Shown piece after piece: positions 24,311 through 33,737 of a stretch of 64,000 nt of DNA. Position 1 is the stretch's first letter; each line of letters starts with the position of its first letter. The DNA is taken from contig NZ_OY760059.1 in the NCBI RefSeq assembly GCF_963662885.1, forward strand, positions 868,001 through 932,000. Direction: 5' to 3'. The stretch comes from an uncultured Pseudodesulfovibrio sp. (GTDB taxonomy: Bacteria > Desulfobacterota > Desulfovibrionia > Desulfovibrionales > Desulfovibrionaceae). A model generated the notes under the pieces. The model was given only the letters and a program-made list of their open reading frames with translations, was not told where the DNA came from and did not search any database. Position numbers and translations under genes: made by a program.

Positions 24311-25398
24311 AAAAGCTCATATTCATCCTCATCGCCGTGCTCCTGACCGGAGGCGGCGTGTGGTACTTCACCGCGGGCCAGTCCAAGGACAAGATCAAGG
24401 TTCTCAAGACCGCCAAGGTTACCCGGGGCAGCGTATCCAAGGTCCTGGAAGCCACCGGCATCGTCAAGGCCCAGGTAGGGGCCCAGGTCAAGATCGGAGC
24501 CCAGGCCACCGGCGTGCTCGAGTCCGTGCCCGTCAAGGTCGGCGACCACGTCAAAAAGGGCGACCTCATCGCCAAGATCGACGCCCGCGAACTCAAGGCG
24601 CGCATCGCCGAGGCCCGGGCCAACCTGGACCTTGCCCTGGCCAAACTCGACTACATGGAAAAGAATCTCCCCCGCAAGCGCACCCTGGTGCGCAAGAAGC
24701 TGGAGGCCCAGGACTCCCTGGATGTGGCCACCCAGGACGCGGAGATGGCCCGCTACAGCGCGGCCGCAGCCCGGGCCAAGCTCCGGACGCTGGAGGTGCA
24801 GCTCTCCTATACCAGCATCTATTCGCCCATCGACGGCGTGGTCAGCCAGGTGGCGGCCCAGGAGGGCGAGACCATCGTCTCCGGCCTGTCCGTGTCCAAC
24901 CTGATCACCGTGCTCAACCCCGAAAAGCTCGAGATGTGGATCTACGTTGACGAGACCGACGTGGGGCGGGTCAAGCAGGGGTTGCCCGTGCGCTATACCG
25001 TGGACGCATACCGCGACAAGGTGTTCGAGGGTACGGTGGACCGCATCTATCCCGAGCCGGAAATCCGCGACAACATCGTCTACTACCGCACCCTGGTCAA
25101 AGTCTCCGGCGATCAGGCCGATTTCCTGCGGCCCGAAATGACCACCCAGTGCAAGATCGTGGTCCGGACCAAGGACGACGTGCTCACCGTGCCTAACAAC
25201 GCCCTCAAGTGGGTCAAGGACCGTCAGGTCTGTTTCCGCGTGACAGACCCGGAAAAACAGCCCGAGGAGGTCTCCCCCGAACTCGGCCTGGTCGGTCTGG
25301 AACGGTCCGAAGTGCTCAAGGGATTGTCCGAGGGCGACGACGTCGCCACCCAACTCGTGCTGCCCGGCGCCAAGGTCGGCAAGAAGGGGGTGCAATGA
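24307..25398 (+). CDS. MacA/HlyD-type periplasmic adaptor of an ABC efflux system
   Basis: The 363-aa adaptor has an N-terminal anchor or signal (MKKLIFILIAVLLTGGGVWY), a lipoyl-like half (VKIGAQATGVLESVPVKVGD), a helical hairpin (about 95-150), the second lipoyl half (YTSIYSPIDGVVSQVAAQEG) and beta-barrel and membrane-proximal domains. It belongs to the MacA subgroup that links MacB-type ABC units to an outer membrane channel. Its stop overlaps the ATPase start as ATGA. The matching permease is at 28424. No TolC-like gene is in the window. Confidence 0.88.
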   Translation: MKKLIFILIAVLLTGGGVWYFTAGQSKDKIKVLKTAKVTRGSVSKVLEATGIVKAQVGAQVKIGAQATGVLESVPVKVGDHVKKGDLIAKIDARELKARIAEARANLDLALAKLDYMEKNLPRKRTLVRKKLEAQDSLDVATQDAEMARYSAAAARAKLRTLEVQLSYTSIYSPIDGVVSQVAAQEGETIVSGLSVSNLITVLNPEKLEMWIYVDETDVGRVKQGLPVRYTVDAYRDKVFEGTVDRIYPEPEIRDNIVYYRTLVKVSGDQADFLRPEMTTQCKIVVRTKDDVLTVPNNALKWVKDRQVCFRVTDPEKQPEEVSPELGLVGLERSEVLKGLSEGDDVATQLVLPGAKVGKKGVQ

Positions 25399-26096
25399 CG
25401 CAGCCGGCCATCTCCCTCAAAGGCATCACCAAGACCTTCATTCAGGGCAAGGGCGACGAATCCGAGACGGGCATCGAGGTCCTCAAGGGCATCACTCTGG
25501 ACGTGCAGCCGGGCGAGTTCATCGCCCTGCAGGGCACGTCCGGGTCGGGCAAGTCCACCCTGCTGCATATCATCGGCCTGTTGGACCGGCCCTCCACGGG
25601 CGACTACCTGCTGCTCGGCCGGGACGCAGCCGGCCTGGACGACGACCAGCAGTCCGACCTGCGCAACCGCGATCTCGGTTTCGTGTTCCAGTCCTTCTAC
25701 CTGATCTCCTATGCCACGGCCCTGGAAAACGTCATTCTGCCAGGGCTCTACTCGGGCAAACCGCGTTCGGAACTGGCGGCCCGCGCGGAAGGGTTGCTGG
25801 AACGCGTCGGACTGGCGGACCGCATGCATTTCAAGCCGTCGCGCCTGTCCGGCGGCCAGCAGCAGCGCGTGGCCATGGCCCGGGCTTTGCTCAACGACCC
25901 GCAGATCCTTCTGGCCGACGAGCCCACAGGCCAGCTCGACTCCAACACCTCGGGCGAGATCATGAAACTGTTCCACGACGTGCACCGGGCCGGGCAGACC
26001 ATCGTCCTGGTCACCCACGACGAGGAGGTGGCCCGTGAGGCCGACCGCATCATCCGTCTGCACGACGGCCGTATCGCCGAGGACATAAAGATCTAG
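25395..26096 (+). CDS. MacB/LolD-type ABC ATPase
   Basis: The 233-aa ATPase carries Walker A (GTSGSGKST), signature LSGGQQQRVAMARAL, Walker B (ILLADEPTGQLD) and TIVLVTHDEEVA. An insertion QGKGDESETGIEVLKG precedes Walker A, as in MacB-type domains. It is coupled by ATGA overlap to the adaptor gene. In MacB proper this domain is fused to the permease; here the permease is a separate gene 2.3 kb away beyond an opposing chemoreceptor gene. Confidence 0.9.
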   Translation: MTQPAISLKGITKTFIQGKGDESETGIEVLKGITLDVQPGEFIALQGTSGSGKSTLLHIIGLLDRPSTGDYLLLGRDAAGLDDDQQSDLRNRDLGFVFQSFYLISYATALENVILPGLYSGKPRSELAARAEGLLERVGLADRMHFKPSRLSGGQQQRVAMARALLNDPQILLADEPTGQLDSNTSGEIMKLFHDVHRAGQTIVLVTHDEEVAREADRIIRLHDGRIAEDIKI

Positions 26097-26124
26097 AACC
26101 GACTCAGTTCCGGTTTTCCGAACG

Positions 26125-26158
26125 AAAAAAAGCCCCGCTCCGGTTTTCGGAGCGGGGC
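26125..26158. terminator. Terminator between ATPase and chemoreceptor genes
   Basis: GCCCCGCTCCG and CGGAGCGGGGC form an 11-bp stem with a TTTT loop. On the minus strand T7 follows, giving a strong terminator for the chemoreceptor gene; on the plus strand the T tract is weak. Confidence 0.9.
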
Positions 26159-26165
26159 GTTCTTG

Positions 26166-28076
26166 CTAGAACCGTTCGAAGTCGTCCTGTTCGCCTCTGT
26201 CGGCAGGCAGGGCGGGCCGCCGCTTCCGCGCCACGGTGGGGCCGGACTGCATCCTTCCGTATATCTGCTCGTCGCGCAGCTTGAAGAATCCGACCGCCTG
26301 ACGCAGGGACTCGGATTGTCCGGCCAGCTGTTCGCTGGTTCCGGCGATCTCTTCCGAGGCCGAGGCGTTGGTCTGGATGATCTGGTCCAGTTGCTGAATG
26401 GCGCTGTTGATCTGGGCGGCACCGGAGTTCTGTTCGTTGCTCGCTGCGGCGATCTCCTGGACCAGTTCGGCGGTGTGGTTGATGTCGGGCAGGATCCTCT
26501 CGAGCAGTTCTCCCGCCTTTTCCGCCACCTCCACGCTGTTGGCCGACAGCTCGCTGATCTCGGCTGCGGCCAGTCCGCTGCGCTCGGCCAGCTTGCGCAC
26601 TTCGGCCGCGACCACGGCAAACCCCTTGCCGTGTTCTCCGGCCCTGGCCGCTTCGATGGCCGCGTTCAGGGCCAGCAGGTTGGTCTGGCGGGCGATCTCC
26701 TCGATGATGGAGATCTTGTCCGCGATCTCGCGCATGGCCGACACGGTCTGGCTCACGGCCTCGCCGCCGGTGGCCGCATCCCTGGCCGCCTGTTGGGCTA
26801 TGGTCTGCGTCTGGTGGGCGTTCTCCGCGTTGCGGCGGATGGAGCTGGTCATCTCCTCCATGCTGGAGGAGACTTCCTCGACACTGGCGGCCTGGGTGGT
26901 GGCACCGTCGGAAACGGCCTGGGACGAGGCGGCCAGCTCTTCGCTGCCCGCGGCGACCTCTTCCGTTGCCCCGCGGATGGAGGAAACCGTCTGCTTCAGG
27001 TTGTCGAGCATCAGTTGGAGCGCCCGGGCCAGCTCGCCGATCTCGTCTCCCTTGCCCAGGAACCCCTCGGGTACATCCACGTCCAGGGAACCCTCGGCAA
27101 TGGTGGAGGAAATCTTGACCGCTTCCTGCATGGCCGCGACGATCTTGCGGACCACCCAGAAGATCACGAGGGCAACGGCAAGGATGGTGATCAGGGTGCC
27201 GATGATCGAGAAGTTGCGCATGGTGTCCAGAGGAGACAGCAGCTCACCCAGCGGGGCGGTGACCACGACGTGCCAGCCGGCCCGCTCGACCATGCCGTAG
27301 GCCATGACCTTCCACTGCTTTTGTACGGGGTAATAATATTTATAGGTCCCGGTCTTCTCGGCCATCATCTTTCTGCCGTAGTCGGTGTCGTCGATATGCG
27401 CATTCATCACCCTGTCTTGATTAGGGTGCCCGATGATCAGTCCCTCGCTGTCTGTGGCAAAGGCGTATCCTTTATCGCCGATCTTGATCGGGGCAAGCAC
27501 GCGGTCATAGATGGCGTCAAATTTCGCGACCATGAGCAGGACGCCGAGGATCTTGCCCGATGCGTCCCTGACCGGAACAGAGATCATCACCACCGGCAGG
27601 CCGGTGCGCTTGGACTTGCCCGGTGCGGAGATGAAGGACTCGCCCCGCATGGAGGCCTGGTAATAATCGCGGCTGCCCACGTTGATGACCTGCTTGCTCT
27701 GGGCGGAGCCGGATCCGGCGATGATGTCGCCCCTGGAGTCGGCGATATCCATGTTCTCCAGCTCCGAGCTGGCTTCCTTGACGTTGAGAGCGAAGGTGAT
27801 GACTTCCTCCCGCGCTTCCTTGTCGCCGTTGAGCGCGCGGGCGAATATGGGGTCCTTGCTCCACAGTGTCAGGTCGGAGATCCGCGAGGCAAGCCATACA
27901 TCCATGGCCCGGACCGCGGCGTTGCGGTCCCTGGTTATTGAAGTGATGATTTCCGCCTCCAGAATATTGGAGGATTCTCTGTAGCTGAACCCCTGGAGCA
28001 GGGCTATGCCGAGAATGACGACGCCGAGGATGGGGATGAGCAACTGGCTGGTGAGTCTCAATTTGGGCATTTTCAT
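26166..28076 (-). CDS. Methyl-accepting chemotaxis protein with dCACHE sensor
   Basis: This 636-aa receptor has helix 1 (about residues 8-28), a large periplasmic dCACHE domain (VPVRDASGKILGVLLMVAKF and GDKGYAFATDSEGLIIGHP), helix 2 (FSIIGTLITILAVALVIFWV), HAMP and a full signalling domain with the hairpin tip EIARQTNLLALNAAIEAARA. No NWETF-type tether is present at the C terminus. dCACHE domains usually bind amino acids or other small metabolites. The gene lies opposite to, and inside, an ABC efflux gene set. Confidence 0.93.
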   Translation of the reverse strand: MKMPKLRLTSQLLIPILGVVILGIALLQGFSYRESSNILEAEIITSITRDRNAAVRAMDVWLASRISDLTLWSKDPIFARALNGDKEAREEVITFALNVKEASSELENMDIADSRGDIIAGSGSAQSKQVINVGSRDYYQASMRGESFISAPGKSKRTGLPVVMISVPVRDASGKILGVLLMVAKFDAIYDRVLAPIKIGDKGYAFATDSEGLIIGHPNQDRVMNAHIDDTDYGRKMMAEKTGTYKYYYPVQKQWKVMAYGMVERAGWHVVVTAPLGELLSPLDTMRNFSIIGTLITILAVALVIFWVVRKIVAAMQEAVKISSTIAEGSLDVDVPEGFLGKGDEIGELARALQLMLDNLKQTVSSIRGATEEVAAGSEELAASSQAVSDGATTQAASVEEVSSSMEEMTSSIRRNAENAHQTQTIAQQAARDAATGGEAVSQTVSAMREIADKISIIEEIARQTNLLALNAAIEAARAGEHGKGFAVVAAEVRKLAERSGLAAAEISELSANSVEVAEKAGELLERILPDINHTAELVQEIAAASNEQNSGAAQINSAIQQLDQIIQTNASASEEIAGTSEQLAGQSESLRQAVGFFKLRDEQIYGRMQSGPTVARKRRPALPADRGEQDDFERF

Positions 28077-28423
28077 CGAAGTCTCTCTGTTGAGATGAGT
28101 GGGGGGTGAGTTCCGTCCATAACCCAACATACCAGAACTATTCCATTATAAAATCGTGAATAAAAGAACGATGTGCAGAATTTTCATATCCTGTGAGCGC
28201 GGGGGCAAACGGGCGTGGCGAACCCTTTGGCTCTTGTGTTAGGATGTCCTCAGGACGTTCGGACGACAGGTCGGCAGCAATCCGCAGCCCGATTTGAACA
28301 CGCAAACCCACCGCATCCGCAGGGGCTCTGGAATATGTGGCAGGAAAAACGATTCGCAGCAGTTACCCAAATGGGCGCATGGTCGGCGATCGCAGACCGG
28401 CATCGGTCCGAGGCGGCGCGGGC

Positions 28424-29653
28424 GTGATACGGACCGTATCCAGAGTGGCGGGTATGGGGCTGGAGGCCGTCTGGGCCTTCAAGCTGCGTTCCATATTCGT
28501 GGTCCTGGGAGTGGCCTTCGGCATTGCCTCCCTGACCCTGATCGTCACGGCCGTGGACGGGGCCAACCGCATGGCCGTGCAGATGGTCGACATGTTCGGC
28601 CCGGACGCGGCCCTGGTCTTTGGCGGGAATTTCCAGAAACGGGCCGTGGGCATGCGTACCCTGACTCTGAGCCGGGAGGACGCAGAGCGTATCCGGGATT
28701 CCCTGCCCGGCGCGTATCAGGTGCTGCCCATGCGGGCCAAATCGGGCCAGACGGTCCGGGCGGGCAACCGCACCTATCACGACGTGACCATCGTGGGCGC
28801 TACCCAGGACTACTCCAAGGCGTGGAACTGGCCGCTCAGCGAGGGCCGCGACCTGTCGGCCGAGGACGACCGCATCGGGGCCAAGGTGGCGCTGCTCGGC
28901 GACACGCCGTCCCGCGAACTGTTCGGCGAAGAATCGCCTGTGGGGCGGGTTCTGTACATCTCGGGGATTCCCTTCCAGGTGGTGGGCAAGCTCTCCTATC
29001 GCGGCGTCACCTCGGGCGGGGGCGGGGACGTGGACAACCGGATCATCGTCCCGCTGTCCACCTTGGTCCAGCGCTACAACCTGGACCGCAAATACTTCCG
29101 CGCGCTGCGGGTCAAGTTCGTGGAAGCGGACTACATGGACGCCCATACCGAGAACCTGCGTTCCCTGCTCCGTTACCTGCACCATCTCGCGCCCGAAGAG
29201 GACGACGACTTTTCCATCATCACGGCCAACGAGATTCTCAAGTTCCTGGCGTTCTTCAAGGGCGGGCTGACACTCTTCCTGGGCGTGACCGCAGGCATTG
29301 CCGTGCTCGTGGGCGGGTTCGTGCTGGCCAACCTCTTCTCCATTTCGGTCTCGGAGCGGGCCGAGGAGATCGGCCTGAAAAAGGCCATGGGCGCGCGCAA
29401 TTCGGCCATCATGCTGCAATTTTTGGTCGAGGCCTGCGCCCTGACCATGCTCGGCGGCGTGCTCGGTCTTTTCCTCGGCCTGGGGCTGGGCCAGTTCCTG
29501 TCGCGTCTCGACATCCTGACCATCCAGTTCTCCTGGAAGGCGTTTTTCATGGCCCTGGCCGGGTCTCAGGCCGTGGGCCTTGTCTTCGGTCTCAAGCCCG
29601 CCCGCCAGGCCGCGTCCCTCGACCCCATCCAGGCCCTGCGCGGTGAGGGCTGA
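28424..29653 (+). CDS. MacB-type ABC permease
   Basis: The protein of about 409 aa has an N-terminal helix (FKLRSIFVVLGVAFGIASLTL), a MacB periplasmic domain (GRDLSAEDDRIGAKVALLG) and three C-terminal FtsX helices with SVSERAEEIGLKKAMGARN. GTG at 28424 with GAGGCGG upstream is preferred; GTG at 28337 and ATG at 28454 are alternatives. It has no ATPase of its own and most probably works with the ATPase at 25395 and adaptor at 24307, from which it is separated by the chemoreceptor gene. The 28131-28336 stretch upstream shows no gene. Confidence 0.85.
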   Translation: MIRTVSRVAGMGLEAVWAFKLRSIFVVLGVAFGIASLTLIVTAVDGANRMAVQMVDMFGPDAALVFGGNFQKRAVGMRTLTLSREDAERIRDSLPGAYQVLPMRAKSGQTVRAGNRTYHDVTIVGATQDYSKAWNWPLSEGRDLSAEDDRIGAKVALLGDTPSRELFGEESPVGRVLYISGIPFQVVGKLSYRGVTSGGGGDVDNRIIVPLSTLVQRYNLDRKYFRALRVKFVEADYMDAHTENLRSLLRYLHHLAPEEDDDFSIITANEILKFLAFFKGGLTLFLGVTAGIAVLVGGFVLANLFSISVSERAEEIGLKKAMGARNSAIMLQFLVEACALTMLGGVLGLFLGLGLGQFLSRLDILTIQFSWKAFFMALAGSQAVGLVFGLKPARQAASLDPIQALRGEG

Positions 29654-29699
29654 CGCCTTCGCCCTTGCCTGAAAGCGACCCGCACGGTAGAGAGCAGAA

Positions 29700-30206
29700 A
29701 TGCGTCGCATCAACATCCCCCGAGTGCATGGGTCCACGCCCAGGGAAAAGGTCATCCGCTCCCTGGCGCTCATGCTTGTCTTCGCCGCCGTCATCTGGGC
29801 GTTCATGAAGAACAACGAGCACGTGGTCGAGGTCCTCAACCAGCAGAGCGCCGTCTATGACGAGACCGGCGTGCTGAACAAGGATCAGAAGAAGATGATC
29901 GTCTCCTTCACCCAGACCCTGCGCGAAAAATGGGGACTGAACTGCAAGATCCAGATCTACGGCGGCGATTTCGTGGTCCCTGAACTGGACGACAAGACCA
30001 TGTACATCGGGCTGGCCCCGGCCATCGACGCGGCCGAGCTGCGCTTCCCGCCGCTCATGCGTTCCGCGCTCGGCCCGGAATTCATCGAATCCCTCAAGAC
30101 CACCTTTCTGCTTCCGTCCTTCACGGAAGGTGACTGGCCCCTGGCCATCCAGGAAGTGTTGGTGGAAATCCTCAAGAAACTCGATTCATTGAACCAAGGA
30201 GAATAA
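29700..30206 (+). CDS. Membrane-anchored TPM-like protein
   Basis: The 168-aa protein has one N-terminal membrane helix (about residues 20-36, LALMLVFAAVIWAFM) and a periplasmic domain that begins VYDETGVLNKDQKKMI, which resembles the start of TPM (YgcG-type) domains. The assignment is by pattern only and the function is unknown. It follows the permease by 46 bases and precedes rnhA by two bases, so it is probably co-transcribed with rnhA. Confidence 0.6.
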   Translation: MRRINIPRVHGSTPREKVIRSLALMLVFAAVIWAFMKNNEHVVEVLNQQSAVYDETGVLNKDQKKMIVSFTQTLREKWGLNCKIQIYGGDFVVPELDDKTMYIGLAPAIDAAELRFPPLMRSALGPEFIESLKTTFLLPSFTEGDWPLAIQEVLVEILKKLDSLNQGE

Positions 30207-30208
30207 AC

Positions 30209-30694
30209 GTGAGTGATCGCGTTACCATGTATACGGACGGTTCCTGCCTCGGCAACCCCGGCCCGGGGGGCTACGGCGCGGTCCTTATCTTCGGCGAATA
30301 CAAGGGCGAGAGCGCCGACAACTACAAGGAACTCGCCCAGGGTTACAAGCGGACCACCAACAACCGCATGGAACTGCTCGCCGTCATCGTCGGTCTGTCA
30401 GCCCTGACCCGGCCCTGCACCGTGGACCTCTGGACCGACTCCAAGTACGTCCAGCAGGCCATCACCCAGCGCTGGCTCAAGAACTGGCAGCGCAACGGCT
30501 GGAAAACCGCGGCCAAGAAACCGGTCAAGAACCAGGACCTCTGGCGCCGCCTCATGCCCCTTATCGAAGAACACGACGTCTCATTCCACTGGGTGAAAGG
30601 CCATGCCGGACACCTGCTCAACGAACGCGTCGACGACCTCGCCCGAGGCGCGGCCTCCGGACGCGATCTGCTGGTCGACGAGGGTATGGAATAG
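30209..30694 (+). CDS. rnhA: Ribonuclease HI
   Basis: This 161-aa enzyme has all four catalytic acids in context: YTDGSCLGNPGPGGYG, NNRMELLAV, WTDSKYVQ and a C-terminal HLLNERVDDLARGAA with the catalytic His-Asp region. It degrades RNA in RNA-DNA hybrids. It starts at GTG with GGAG upstream; an internal ATG at 30227 would cut off the first strand. The length fits bacterial RNase HI. Confidence 0.95.
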   Translation: MSDRVTMYTDGSCLGNPGPGGYGAVLIFGEYKGESADNYKELAQGYKRTTNNRMELLAVIVGLSALTRPCTVDLWTDSKYVQQAITQRWLKNWQRNGWKTAAKKPVKNQDLWRRLMPLIEEHDVSFHWVKGHAGHLLNERVDDLARGAASGRDLLVDEGME

Positions 30695-30728
30695 GGCATA
30701 CTTCCGGCGGCCCCTCGCCGGGCGGGCG

Positions 30729-30794
30729 TCTCCGACGGCTTAAGACCCTTTTGAGAAAAAGGTTCTTAAGAATCTCCCAAACTTTTTGTGCGCG
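30729..30794 (-). repeat. Dispersed hairpin repeat, family 1, copy C
   Basis: Read on the minus strand: head CGCGCAC, AAAAAGTTTGGGAG, hairpin arms CTTAAGAACCTTTTT and AAAAGGGTCTTAAG, then a divergent tail GCCGTCGGAGAC. It lies 34 bases after the rnhA stop. The rest of 30795-30918 shows no gene. Confidence 0.7.
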
Positions 30795-30918
30795 GTATGG
30801 CGATGTTCAAAACTGGCGGTGATGTTGGAAAGGTATGAGTTCTGACTCATCCACTCTTGAACCGTCGCTCAGTGGTCTGAAGAGTCGAGGGCACGTATAC
30901 CTCCCCTCTATTGCAGTA

Positions 30919-30956
30919 AAAAGGCCGGGCATTCCTTTTGGAACGACCGGCCTTTA
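30919..30956 (-). terminator. Terminator after the autotransporter gene
   Basis: AAAGGCCGG pairs with CCGGCCTTT, with an inner ATTCC/GGAAC pairing around TTTT. On the minus strand TTTTT follows. It lies 40 bases after the autotransporter stop. Confidence 0.88.
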
Positions 30957-30995
30957 TCCTTGATATGACGCTTCGTTGCAGGAATCTGGACTGCC

Positions 30996-33737
30996 TTAAA
31001 AGTCCATTCTCAACATGCCGAAGATGGAATTGCTTTCCGTGGTTTCGCTGTATTCGCCGGTGTAGCCGAGGGTAAAGGATGTGTTGCCCTTGCCGAAGGT
31101 CACGCCGAGTTCGGGGGTGAGGCGGTTGGAATCGTTCTGGGTGGTGACCATGGCCGAGGTGGTGGACAGATACTGGCGCACGGAGATGTCGCCGCTGCCC
31201 ATGGCGTGAATGACGCCGAGGCCCGCGTAAGGGGTGATGTGCGTATCCTCGACCTGGGTGTCATATTTGACGCGCACGGCCAGGATGCCGTCGGCAAAGG
31301 TTTTGTCCAGATCGTCGTAAGAGACGGCGTTGGCGGCCCCGGTCTCGCTGAAGCCTGCGCGGTGCAGGTGGGTGATGTTCAGCCCGACGCGGGGGGCGAT
31401 CTCCCAGTGCTCGGCAGGCAGCCAGTGGTAGATGGCCGTGAATTGGTTGGCGGTCAGCCAGGAGTGGTAGTCAGCTTTGGCGGTCTGAGCCAAGCCCGCG
31501 TTGCGCGAGGAATCGTGGGTGGCGTAGGTGGTGCTCAGGGTGTCGGCAAAGGTCCAGTTCGCGAGTTTGTACCCGCCGTACAGACCTGCGGTGTAGAGCG
31601 TCTGGTCTTCGGAGTCGGTATCCACGAAAGCCGAGCCGTTGAAGTCGATAGTGCCGGAGCCGATACCGCCCATGACGCCGAATACCCAGTTCTCACCGTA
31701 CTTGCGGTCAATACCTACTTCCAGGCCATACATGGAGGAGTCATAGCCTTCGGAATCGGCGTCCCTGGAACCCATGCTGAACACCGGCTGGATGTACATG
31801 CCCCAGGAGGTTTCCGGCTTGCGGGGATTAAGCAGCCCCTCAAGCGAGCCGCTGGAAGCCACCATGATCGGGTCGTCGTTGTCCTGTCCGCTGTCCGCCA
31901 GCAAGGTCAGGCTGCGGGTCTGGGCCACATTGGCAAAGGCCTGGGCCGAAGCGAGCGAGGCCGTGGCGCTCAGGGAGGATTCGTCGTTTTGCGGGGTGAA
32001 GGCGGTGGTTACGGTTACCGTGCCCGAGGCGTCGTTGTCCGTGCGGGTCACCGTGAAATTCGGGTTGGCGGACACCACGGACGCCGTGGTCAGCGAGGTG
32101 GCGGAGAGGACCTGCGAGGTCGTGCCTATCGCGTCGGCCGAAGCGTCCACGCCGAGCGTGCCGTTGATGGTGGCCGTGGTGGCCGTGACGCTGGCCGTGC
32201 TCTGCCCGTAGGCCGCGAGGTTCAATGTTCCGCCGGAGGCCACGGTGATCATTCCGCTACCCAGGGTTGCGCCGTTGCTGACGGACAGGCTGGAGCCCGA
32301 GTAGACATTGAGGGCGTCAAAGGTGGCGCTGGTGGCCCAGACCCAATCCGTCAGGGTGCTGCCGTCGCCCACCGCCAGGGTCTCGATGTTGGAAAAGGTC
32401 GTTGAGGCCGTACCGGTGCCGACCATGGTCAGGGTGTCGGCGCCGTCGCCCAGATCCACCGCCCCGGTCAGGCTCGCGCCCGTACCCAGGGTCACGCTGT
32501 CGTCGCTGCTGCCGGTCTTGATGGCGTAGGCGGTGCCGCCGGTCGAAGTGGCCTTGAGCGTTCCCGTGATATACACATTGGCCGCGCCGTCAGTGTACAG
32601 GGCATACGTGTCTTCCGCGCCCGTGGCCTCCACCGTGCCTGAAATCAGCATGGCCGTATCGGTGCTGCCGCCGTTGAGCGTGCCGGACGAGTACAGACCA
32701 TAGGCGGAGCCGTCTGCGGACGACGCACTCACCGTGCCGGACAGCGTGCCGATGCCGATGCTGTCAGCATACAGGGCATAGGCGGGCGAGTTGATGGTGG
32801 TGCTGCCGTATGAATCGGCAATCGTGGTCGTGCCGCCGAGGGATGTCGCCGCCACACTGCCGGACAATGTCCCGACTGTTATGCTCCCGTAGTTACTCTG
32901 CATGCCGTAGGCCGGGCCATTGTACGAGGTCGCGCTTACCTTGCCGCTCAAGGTTCCAATGGTCATGCTGCCGGAACTTCCCATCAGTCCATAGGCTACG
33001 CTGCCACTTCCGTAGGTAAAAAGGGTGATGCCTCCGCTGGAGTCTACTCCATTGGTGTAAATATTTCGTGAGGTGGTGAACCTGCCGGATGCCGTTGCGC
33101 TCACCGTCCCGGACAGGGACGTGATGTTTGTGTAGTTGGAGTATATTCCATAGGCACTTCGGTTGTCTGCCCTGGCGCCGACTGTCCCGGACAGGGTCGT
33201 GATGTATAAGATTCCCTCACTATTATTTCCGGTGGTCCATATGCCGGAGGCACCGGCATTGTTGCCTGTCGCGAATATCGTCCCGGACAGAGTGCCTATG
33301 GATATATTGGCAGCATCGTCGTCATCCGTGGCGTACAGGCCAAAAGCCTGATTGGCATCTACGGCCGTGGCGTTCACGGTTCCGGCCAGGGTGGTTATGC
33401 TCATGTCCGTAGCGTACAGGCCAACGGAATAGGCGTCGGTGGCCGTTGTCGATGTGTTCACCGTGGCGCCGGTTCCGAAAGTGCCAATGTTGAGCCACGA
33501 TTCGGTGGCGGCGTCACCATAGTTGGCATAAATGCCGAACGCATTGGTGGAAGAGGAACTCGCCGAATACGTTTCGTTTTCGAGATTTATGGTATCCGCT
33601 GAATAGACTCTCAAATCATAGATGCCATCGTTCGCCGCCATCGCAACAACGGGTGTGCAAAAAGTCAGTAGAAAAATGAAAGCAACTTGACCAAGTCGAT
33701 ACCATCTTGAAAATTCGTTCACTTTTTTCACCTTCAT
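30996..33737 (-). CDS. Autotransporter with repetitive passenger domain
   Basis: The 913-aa protein has a signal peptide (cleavage near AMA-AN). The passenger (about 40-480) is made of some ten imperfect repeats of the type LSGTVSATA followed by AYGLYS, expected to form a beta-helix. A C-terminal autotransporter beta-barrel (about 640-913) starts at ETSWGMYIQPVF and ends with the outer membrane signature FGMLRMDF. Type Va secretion would place the passenger on the cell surface. The passenger is rich in Ser, Thr, Gly and Ala and cysteine-free. GGAG precedes the ATG. A role in adhesion is inference. Confidence 0.9.
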   Translation of the reverse strand: MKVKKVNEFSRWYRLGQVAFIFLLTFCTPVVAMAANDGIYDLRVYSADTINLENETYSASSSSTNAFGIYANYGDAATESWLNIGTFGTGATVNTSTTATDAYSVGLYATDMSITTLAGTVNATAVDANQAFGLYATDDDDAANISIGTLSGTIFATGNNAGASGIWTTGNNSEGILYITTLSGTVGARADNRSAYGIYSNYTNITSLSGTVSATASGRFTTSRNIYTNGVDSSGGITLFTYGSGSVAYGLMGSSGSMTIGTLSGKVSATSYNGPAYGMQSNYGSITVGTLSGSVAATSLGGTTTIADSYGSTTINSPAYALYADSIGIGTLSGTVSASSADGSAYGLYSSGTLNGGSTDTAMLISGTVEATGAEDTYALYTDGAANVYITGTLKATSTGGTAYAIKTGSSDDSVTLGTGASLTGAVDLGDGADTLTMVGTGTASTTFSNIETLAVGDGSTLTDWVWATSATFDALNVYSGSSLSVSNGATLGSGMITVASGGTLNLAAYGQSTASVTATTATINGTLGVDASADAIGTTSQVLSATSLTTASVVSANPNFTVTRTDNDASGTVTVTTAFTPQNDESSLSATASLASAQAFANVAQTRSLTLLADSGQDNDDPIMVASSGSLEGLLNPRKPETSWGMYIQPVFSMGSRDADSEGYDSSMYGLEVGIDRKYGENWVFGVMGGIGSGTIDFNGSAFVDTDSEDQTLYTAGLYGGYKLANWTFADTLSTTYATHDSSRNAGLAQTAKADYHSWLTANQFTAIYHWLPAEHWEIAPRVGLNITHLHRAGFSETGAANAVSYDDLDKTFADGILAVRVKYDTQVEDTHITPYAGLGVIHAMGSGDISVRQYLSTTSAMVTTQNDSNRLTPELGVTFGKGNTSFTLGYTGEYSETTESNSIFGMLRMDF

